A DNA stretch of 64,000 nt, from positions 165,970-229,969 of the forward strand of contig NZ_JAAQPH010000010.1 in NCBI RefSeq assembly GCF_011683915.1. The letters are read 5' to 3'. Positions 54,624 through 60,927 of the stretch are shown one piece after another (within the stretch, counting starts at the first letter, position 1; each line of letters opens with the position of its first letter). Source of the DNA: Pelagibius litoralis. GTDB lineage: Bacteria > Pseudomonadota > Alphaproteobacteria > Kiloniellales > Kiloniellaceae. A model generated the notes under the pieces. The model searched no databases, had not been told where the DNA came from, and saw only the letters and a program-made list of their open reading frames with translations. The position numbers and the translations under genes are program-made.

Positions 54624-55552
54624 AGCGCGCCCTGCTGGTGACGCTGCTGCTTGAAGCCGCCCTGGTCATTGCCTGGAGTTCCGGCTTCATCGGCGGCAAA
54701 CTTTCCGCCGATACGCCGGGAGTCTTTCTCGTCCTGTTCTGGCGTTTCCTGATCGCCAGCCTGCTGCTCATCCCCTTTCTGTTTCAGGCCCTGCGCAGAG
54801 GCCTGAGCGCTGCCCAGTTCCGCCGGCAGGCCATCATCGGATTCTTTGGTATGACCGTTTATCTGGCCGCCGGGTTGAAAGGAATCGAACTGGGCGTGCC
54901 CGCCGGCCTGGCCGCCCTGATCGGCGCCCTGCAACCCATGGCGACCGCTGTCCTTGCCGGACCGCTGTTGGGGGAAAAGGTGGGACGGCGTCAATGGTTC
55001 GGCCTGCTGCTCGGTTTCGCCGGTGTTACCCTGGCCGTAGGCGGCAACAGCGGCGATGCCCCCGTCTGGGCCTATGGTCTCTGCCTGTTGGGCATGGCGA
55101 GCCTGGTTGGGGCGACGCTCTATGCCAAGGCCCGGGGGGATACAACTGCCATGCTGCCCACCCTCGCCATCCACTGCATTGTCGCGACGCCCGTTTTTCT
55201 GGTCCTGACGCTGCTGGAAGGCAACCTCGTCCCACCTTTGGAAAGCGACTTCGTCTTTGCCGTGGGCTGGTTCATCGTCTTTTCGACCTTGGGCGGCTAC
55301 GGCCTCTATTGGGTCTGCCTGAAACGTACCACGGCGACGCGGGTCTCCAGCCTCATCTACCTGACACCGCCGGTGACCATGATATGGGCCTGGGCTATGT
55401 TCGGCGAAGCCCTCAGCGCCGCCGGCTGGGCCGGCTTCGCCCTTTGTCTTCTGGGAGTGGCGCTGGCAAACCGACGCCGACACCAAGGAGACAGTCTGGA
55501 CGGCGCCGTCGGTATTGCGCCAGCTTCGGATCGATCTGCCAGATCTCCATAA
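54620..55552 (+). CDS. EamA/DMT-family transporter (copy 2)
   Basis: This 310-residue inner-membrane transporter has about ten helices (LLVTLLLEAALVIAWSSGFI opens the first) and the EamA core AGLAALIGALQPMATAVLAGPLLGEKVGRRQWFGLLLGF. It is coupled to the TetR gene. The last 22 residues after LANRRR are polar and unlike family ends, and the stretch of DNA encoding them reads as a protein-like frame on the other strand, so the original end may have been lost at the junction with the neighbouring SulP segment. Confidence 0.88.
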   Translation: MKRALLVTLLLEAALVIAWSSGFIGGKLSADTPGVFLVLFWRFLIASLLLIPFLFQALRRGLSAAQFRRQAIIGFFGMTVYLAAGLKGIELGVPAGLAALIGALQPMATAVLAGPLLGEKVGRRQWFGLLLGFAGVTLAVGGNSGDAPVWAYGLCLLGMASLVGATLYAKARGDTTAMLPTLAIHCIVATPVFLVLTLLEGNLVPPLESDFVFAVGWFIVFSTLGGYGLYWVCLKRTTATRVSSLIYLTPPVTMIWAWAMFGEALSAAGWAGFALCLLGVALANRRRHQGDSLDGAVGIAPASDRSARSP

Positions 55553-55647
55553 CCAGATCATCGCCGCGGCAGGTCAGCACATAGCACGCTGGAATGGTTT
55601 TTGAGATGCCTGGGCACCGTGTCTCACGGAAAAGCCTCTTTAAACTC

Positions 55648-57804
55648 TCAAACCCCGAGATCGCGCAAAAGAGTTGTCGTGCGATTGAGCCTTCGCGCCA
55701 AGTCGCGTGCGATCAGCTTGTGGAACACCGAAGCAATCTCAGGCTGGTCTCTTTCCAAGGTTTCCATGCGATCCATATCGATCCGCAACAGCTCTGACGG
55801 CGCGTCCGCGATAATGTCGGCGGATCTGCTGCGCCCGGAATAATATGCCATTTCTCCGACAACAAAACCTGGGCGGATCTGTGCCACAACCGCGGTCTGG
55901 CCATCACTGCGCGACACCACGACCTTCAGTTGACCCGAGCGTAGCAGGTAGATGTCGTTCGAAAACGCGCCACTCTCCACAACCACAGCGCCTGCATCCA
56001 GCGTCATCTGCTCGGCATATCCATCCAATGTGTTCTCCGTGAACAACGCCTCCATACGGTTTAGAATGCTTTCTTCACTTGCGAGGTCATCGGCTTCTGT
56101 TTGCGCTAGAAGTGTGTCTTCGAGATGCACTAAAGCCTCGTCGAGCGAACTGAAGAAGCCGACGTCTTGTGGACCCAGGCATTCTCGCAACTCCGATTCC
56201 ACTGGAGTTGTAAGACTTGCCAACGTCAGGTGCACTTCTCTCTGCGCGCAGTCTGATACCAGTCGCTGCAAGACGCGCAGCGTGGAGACATCAACGCCGG
56301 TAACATGCTTGAAATCGATGACCAACCAACGGACCTGTGGGCCGTCGCCGTCCATCACAGTTTGCATACGCTGGCGCAGTACGTTGGAGGAGCCGAAAAA
56401 GAGAAACCCGGACAGTTCCACAATTCGTGCCTGAAGGCCTGCTTCAGCCAAAATGCGCAATTCGGTGTCGGGGCGCTCAACACAAGACCGCCTACCCGCC
56501 AGGTTGCTATGCGAACGGATCAAATCGAGTTTTGCGTAAGCGATCACAAAGAAGGCGCAAGCGGCTAACAACCCCACGGCAATGGCGGTCAGGAAGCCAT
56601 AAGTGACGGCAATGATGGGGATCAACACGACAATCGCATAGTCGCGCATGCCTAGACGCCGCCGCTCTTCCCAGAGCCATGTGTAAAGCAGATCGAGGCC
56701 CAGAAATGCGATCACTGCGGCGAAAAGGCCGACGGGCAGGGCGGACATCATACCCGCTCCCAACAAAAGGACCAAAGCGCAACCGACGCCACTGCTGATC
56801 CCAGCAATCGGTCCGACCAGACCGAGCCTGTTGGCCAGAATGGACTCGCTCAGACTGTGATAGCCCGGAAGACCCCCGACACAAGCGCTTATCATATTGG
56901 CAATACCAGCGCCTTTCACCTCTCGGCTGATGTCGAAATCCCTCCGAAAGGCCAGTTCCAAGCCTGATGCGTTGAGCGTCTTGCCAATCATGGCAGTCGC
57001 GATGATGGTTAGGATTACGGGTGCTTGTGACATGATGGCAAGCCAGTCGGCTTGGATCAGAAGCGCGGGGTCGATGCCCAACAAGAAGCCTCCGTCCTGG
57101 AACGGTCCAAGCAAGAGCCCTTTTTCGCGTGCCTCGGCCATGGACAGACCAAAGACCCAGAACAAGATATAGTACCCAACCGCCGTGGCTATCAGGGCCA
57201 ACGGCAACGTGATGTGACCTCTAAAAACGCGCGTAGCGATGACAATCGTGACGGCTGCGACCAGAGCAGGTAGCCATTTGAACAGGGTATCGGGCATCAC
57301 GTAAACAGCCCACCCGCCCGCGTTAACCGACGAACCCACGGCCACGCCGATACCGCCAATCAAGAGCAAAAGCCCGGTCGCCGCCAAAAATCCGGCGAGA
57401 ACCGGATAGGGCACGAAGCGTGCGATATAGGCTAGTTTCATCTGTCCGATCAGCAAACCAGCCGCGCCTGTCGCCAGGGAGGCGACAACGATCAGACAGG
57501 CAATGGTCGCGAAAAGCTCCTCGCCTGAGAGTTCGCCCGCCGCGACGAATGTCGCAGCGGCACCTGCAAGCAAGATGGCAGGCACATCCTGTGGGGCGAG
57601 AATGGAGCCGCGGAAGGAAAGTGTGAACGCGCCCGTCACAGCAATCACAAAACTGCCCAACAAAGTCAGCCCAATACCGCGATCAAGATACTGGGCCAAC
57701 TCGCCAGTGTAGATGATAGCGGCAAAAGATATGGCGAAGACCGCCGAGACTAGGGCGATGAAAAACGCCCCAAAGGTAGTTCGAACTAATGCTGACAACT
57801 GCAT
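55648..57804 (-). CDS. SulP-family anion transporter with STAS and cyclic-nucleotide-binding domains
   Basis: This 718-residue protein has three parts: a SulP transporter domain (about 1-420, with VPYPVLAGFLAATGLLLLIGG and SACVGGLPGYHSLSESILANRLG), a STAS domain (about 450-560, with VRWLVIDFKHVTGVDVSTLRVLQ) and a C-terminal cNMP-binding domain (about 590-700, with DIYLLRSGQLKVVVSRSDG and PGFVVGEMAYYSGRSRSADI). Sulfate, bicarbonate or another anion is carried across the inner membrane, with cyclic-nucleotide control likely from the last domain. Codon use is visibly more A/T-rich than in the neighbours, and a broken anti-sigma gene lies just upstream, suggesting acquisition by transfer. Confidence 0.9.
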   Translation of the reverse strand: MQLSALVRTTFGAFFIALVSAVFAISFAAIIYTGELAQYLDRGIGLTLLGSFVIAVTGAFTLSFRGSILAPQDVPAILLAGAAATFVAAGELSGEELFATIACLIVVASLATGAAGLLIGQMKLAYIARFVPYPVLAGFLAATGLLLLIGGIGVAVGSSVNAGGWAVYVMPDTLFKWLPALVAAVTIVIATRVFRGHITLPLALIATAVGYYILFWVFGLSMAEAREKGLLLGPFQDGGFLLGIDPALLIQADWLAIMSQAPVILTIIATAMIGKTLNASGLELAFRRDFDISREVKGAGIANMISACVGGLPGYHSLSESILANRLGLVGPIAGISSGVGCALVLLLGAGMMSALPVGLFAAVIAFLGLDLLYTWLWEERRRLGMRDYAIVVLIPIIAVTYGFLTAIAVGLLAACAFFVIAYAKLDLIRSHSNLAGRRSCVERPDTELRILAEAGLQARIVELSGFLFFGSSNVLRQRMQTVMDGDGPQVRWLVIDFKHVTGVDVSTLRVLQRLVSDCAQREVHLTLASLTTPVESELRECLGPQDVGFFSSLDEALVHLEDTLLAQTEADDLASEESILNRMEALFTENTLDGYAEQMTLDAGAVVVESGAFSNDIYLLRSGQLKVVVSRSDGQTAVVAQIRPGFVVGEMAYYSGRSRSADIIADAPSELLRIDMDRMETLERDQPEIASVFHKLIARDLARRLNRTTTLLRDLGV

Positions 57805-57888
57805 TACTCCCTGAATCCTGGTTTTCCCAAGGCTTCCATTTAGAACGCCTTGCTTTTCTCAATGTTGCTGATGGTGATCCCTGTATGG

Positions 57889-58275
57889 TCAATGCGGACG
57901 TTTCAGCCAGGCGGTCCTCGTCAGCGCGGCAGCGCCGGCCGCCGGCAGGTCGTTGCGCAGGTAAAAGACCAAGCGACGCCCCTGACCGTTCTCGTACATC
58001 AACAGGGCCGCCGGCGCGTGGTCGCCGACCATCAGGCGGCCACCAACCAGTTCGAATCCAAGATCGCCGAGCCGGGGAATCCGAAAGGCCATGCCCATGC
58101 GGTTGGAGAGCCAGATCGAGAGATGCTCGGCCTCCGTGGCTGCGACCTCTGCCGGATGACGATTGTCCGGCGCGTAGACCACATAGGCGGCGGCATCGGG
58201 GTTGCGCGCCAGACTGCGCGCAAAGCGCCTGAGATGCGGAATTTCCACGATCAGTAGGGAACGGTTCCTCAGCAT
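57889..58275 (-). pseudogene. Anti-sigma factor remnant (middle part only)
   Basis: The frame reads AAYVVYAPDNRHPAEVAATE, EHLSIWLSNRMGMAFRIPRL, LGFELVGGRLMVGDHAPAAL and LMYENGQGRRLVFYLRN, a close match to the C-terminal periplasmic portion of the transmembrane anti-sigma factors common in alphaproteobacteria. The N-terminal sigma-binding region, the membrane helix and the final FYWVDGPLGYAL-type end of normal members are absent. The upstream DNA does not encode them in any frame I can see, and the downstream side runs into the SulP gene start. It is therefore a relic, cut on both sides, not a functional regulator. No ECF sigma gene is adjacent. Confidence 0.65.
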
Positions 58276-58526
58276 GGTTGAACGATCCTTCGGAATTTCC
58301 CTTGAGATTGCTTGGTTTGAGCAGCGCGGTTCCCCTATCTACGTGCCGAGGGCCGGAACGACTTCAGCCGCAAGGCATTCAGGCGCAGATTCTGAGGCAG
58401 ACTGTTTCAGTTCTTCACGGCAGCGACCCGCGGCCTGAAACCGCTTCGAGGTAAGCCGAAAAGGCTCAAATCCGCCGGGGCAAGGCCCCGGCGGATCCCC
58501 AAGCGGCGCGAAGGCAAGCCTTCCGC
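58276..58526. other. Intergenic region between anti-sigma remnant and AcfC-like gene
   Basis: This 251-bp stretch contains no convincing gene on either strand. It holds the hairpin terminator at 58471-58495. The rest may be residue of the deletion that broke the anti-sigma gene. Confidence 0.45.
58471..58495 (-). terminator. Probable rho-independent terminator of the AcfC-like gene
   Basis: TCCGCCGGGGC and GCCCCGGCGGA form a perfect 11-bp stem with an AAG loop, 31 bases after the minus-strand stop codon at 58527. On the minus strand it is followed by TTTGAGCCTTTT, a broken T-rich run. Strong stem and position favour a terminator. Confidence 0.65.
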
Positions 58527-59333
58527 TCACTTCATCCAGCCATCCGATGCGAAGAGCCTTGCCGCTTCGGGGCCCTTGAGGAAGATTAGAAAGTCGGTGG
58601 TCACCGGGTCCGCCTCGGGCGAGAGAACCACATTGGTTACCCGATAGATGCGCCGCTCTTCTTCAAGCTCCACAAATTCGGCCGCGTCGGGATGATTCAG
58701 AGGCCAATGCACCCAGGTCAGCCAGGCATCCGCCTGACCCGCCGTAAAGGATCGAAAACTGGCGCCGCTGCCCTTCTCGACGAAGGCAATATTGCGGCGC
58801 AACCGTTTAACGTCCTCAAGAGCGCCGAGCCGACCGGCGATATCCTCCCAGACGCCCGTGCCGGAGGTGTTGTAGACACCCTTGCCTTCGGTCACCACAA
58901 CCCGCATGCCGGGCTGCAAGAGATCGGCGAAGCCTGATATCCCTTTGGGATTGCCCTTGGGAACGACGATGACCGAGCGGCGGATGAACAGCGGCTCGAC
59001 GGCGCCGCTTTCAACGAAGCGGTAGTTCTCCAGAAAGGCTGTCATAGACTGTTCGGAGCTGCCGAAAATCATGTCGGCACCGGCCTGGGCATCCTTGGTC
59101 CACTTGCTTTCCGGGCCGAAGACGACCTCGACCTTGACACCGGTTTTTGCTTCGAACGCCTTGGCGGCCTTGAGGAAAGCGGTGTGCGGCCCGCCCGGGC
59201 CGAAGATGCGGATGACTCCGTCCTTAGGCTGGTGGGCGATGCTGGGGTCGTAGAGATCGGAAGCCTTGGCAAGGCCGGCCGTGGATAACAGCACCAGCGC
59301 AGCGGCGGCACCGAAAAACACAGATCTGCTCAT
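58527..59333 (-). CDS. AcfC-like periplasmic solute-binding protein
   Basis: This 268-residue protein has a Sec signal (VFFGAAAALVLLSTAGLAKA, cleavage after AKA) and a single periplasmic-binding domain: GVIRIFGPGGPHTAFLKAAKAFEAKTGVKVEVVFGPESKWTKDAQAGADMIFGSSEQSM is close to the AcfC group, related to molybdate and sulfate binders. No ABC permease or ATPase adjoins it, so it is an orphan. A sulfate-type ligand is plausible beside the SulP gene, but this is speculation. Confidence 0.75.
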   Translation of the reverse strand: MSRSVFFGAAAALVLLSTAGLAKASDLYDPSIAHQPKDGVIRIFGPGGPHTAFLKAAKAFEAKTGVKVEVVFGPESKWTKDAQAGADMIFGSSEQSMTAFLENYRFVESGAVEPLFIRRSVIVVPKGNPKGISGFADLLQPGMRVVVTEGKGVYNTSGTGVWEDIAGRLGALEDVKRLRRNIAFVEKGSGASFRSFTAGQADAWLTWVHWPLNHPDAAEFVELEEERRIYRVTNVVLSPEADPVTTDFLIFLKGPEAARLFASDGWMK

Positions 59334-59532
59334 GAGGCGAATTCCCTTCGCTTGGTCAAAGAAAGGCGCCAGGCAGCCGTCCTTGCCGACACTGACACCT
59401 CTGACCTACGCGCGGGGAGCCGGGATTATTTCACCGCCACCGCCGCCGGTGCATCACATCGCTGTGAGGCCCCTCTCCTCACCGGACCGAAGGATCTGCG
59501 CTTCCTGTCTGCGGCAACGGGGCCAGCGCTGT

Positions 59533-60321
59533 TCACGCCGCGCTGATACCGCCGTTCACGGAGATCGCCTGGCCGGTAATCCTGGCCGCCGCCGGGCTGG
59601 CCAGAAAAACGATGAGTTCGGCCAGGTCCTCAGCCGTGGTCGGGCCAAGGCCGGCGAGGGGCCGCGCCTTCTCAAAGAGCTTCCTGGAGAAGGTGCCCTC
59701 GGCCATCAGGCGTTCGGTAAGCGCCGTACCCTCGACCAGCGAAGGGGTGATGGCGTTGGCGCGGATGCCGTTACGCTTGCCCTCGATGGCCAGACCGCGG
59801 GTGAACTGAATAATGGCCGCCATGACCGCACCGATGACGGTCTCGCCCGGTGTCGCGACTTTTCCGGCGTCGGAAGCGATGGTCAGGATACAGCCGCCGC
59901 CGGCCTCCATCATCACCGGCAGGACTGCACGACAGGCGTTCAAGCTCGGCGCCAGATCCTGCAGCAGTGTGTCGTTCAGTTGGGAAATGGGCTGGCGGAA
60001 CAGCAGTTCCGGCAGGTTGTTGCCGCCGGGCGAGCAGACCAGCAGGTCGACCCCCGCCATGCCCTTGGCCGCCGCCGCAGCCATCTTTTCAGCCTCCGCT
60101 CCATCACTACAGTCCAGGACCAGGGCGCCGACATCCGCTTTCTCGTCGATGCGCCGCAGGTCATCGACGGCAAAGGCAGCCCGCTCCGGATTGCGCCCGA
60201 CGACCCGCAGGCGCGGGACCCCGGCCTTCAGCAAGGCCTCAGCCGCCGCAAACCCGATGCCTGAAGTGCCGCCGACAACCAGTGCCGACATGTCCGGGAA
60301 GTCTTTCACCTTGGCTGTCAT
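59533..60321 (-). CDS. Short-chain dehydrogenase/reductase-like protein lacking the Tyr/Lys catalytic pair
   Basis: This 262-residue SDR-fold protein has the cofactor loop VGGTSGIGFAAAEALLKAG and the NAG-type motif replaced by CSPGGNN. The serine strand is ILTIASDAGKV. At the position of the usual YxxxK it reads PGETVIGAVMAAIIQFTRGL, so neither the tyrosine nor the lysine is there. VNGGISAA closes the protein. It may bind nucleotide without classical SDR chemistry or belong to a variant group. Function is unknown. Confidence 0.85.
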   Translation of the reverse strand: MTAKVKDFPDMSALVVGGTSGIGFAAAEALLKAGVPRLRVVGRNPERAAFAVDDLRRIDEKADVGALVLDCSDGAEAEKMAAAAAKGMAGVDLLVCSPGGNNLPELLFRQPISQLNDTLLQDLAPSLNACRAVLPVMMEAGGGCILTIASDAGKVATPGETVIGAVMAAIIQFTRGLAIEGKRNGIRANAITPSLVEGTALTERLMAEGTFSRKLFEKARPLAGLGPTTAEDLAELIVFLASPAAARITGQAISVNGGISAA

Positions 60322-60449
60322 TTCCTGCTCCCTGACTCAAACCGCTTTCTGCAAGGGGAGCAGCTTGCGCCGCAGAGCGCAAGAAGCGGATAGAGCCTTC
60401 TCATGAAGCAGGGCAATGTCGGGCTTAGACAACAACCCCGGAGCTACTC

Positions 60450-60923
60450 ATGCCCTCATTGCGATTCATCGCGCTGGACAGCGAGACCGTGAAAAGCCTC
60501 CGCAACGGCGGCAAGGATGCACATGGCCAGGAGCCGGAGCGTCAGGTTTCCGACGGCGGCGGCAATCCCTGCCGCCACTGCCTGGAAGATATGCCCGAGG
60601 GAGCCCCCTTCCTGGTACTGGCCCACCGCCCCTTCCCGGACCTTCAACCCTATGCCGAGGTCGGCCCGCTCTTCGTCCATGCGGAGGATTGCACACGCTA
60701 CCCAGAGACCGCCGGTCCGCCGGCCTATTTGAAAACACGCGAAGCGATACTGATTCGCGGCTACGGCACCGACAACCGCATCCTCTATGGCACCGGGCAG
60801 ATCGTGCCTCCGGAAGACATCGAAGCAATTTCAGCCAAGCTGTTCGAGGACCCGAAGATCGCCTACATCCACGTTCGCTCGGCCAGCAACAACTGCTACC
60901 AGTGCCGCATCGAACGGGGGTGA
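60450..60923 (+). CDS. DUF1203 family protein
   Basis: This 157-residue cytoplasmic protein matches DUF1203: CRHCLEDMPEGAPFLVLAHRPFPDLQPYAEVGPLFVHAEDC, then LIRGYGTDNRILYGTGQIV, and ending YIHVRSASNNCYQCRIER. Two CxxC pairs suggest metal or redox binding. No biochemical role is established. It converges with the helicase gene, leaving four bases between. Confidence 0.87.
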   Translation: MPSLRFIALDSETVKSLRNGGKDAHGQEPERQVSDGGGNPCRHCLEDMPEGAPFLVLAHRPFPDLQPYAEVGPLFVHAEDCTRYPETAGPPAYLKTREAILIRGYGTDNRILYGTGQIVPPEDIEAISAKLFEDPKIAYIHVRSASNNCYQCRIERG

Positions 60924-60927
60924 ACGG

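Noticed and set aside
58274..58438. Small plus-strand frame in the gap near the anti-sigma remnant
   Set aside because: No ribosome-binding site, no similarity, and it overlaps probable deletion debris.
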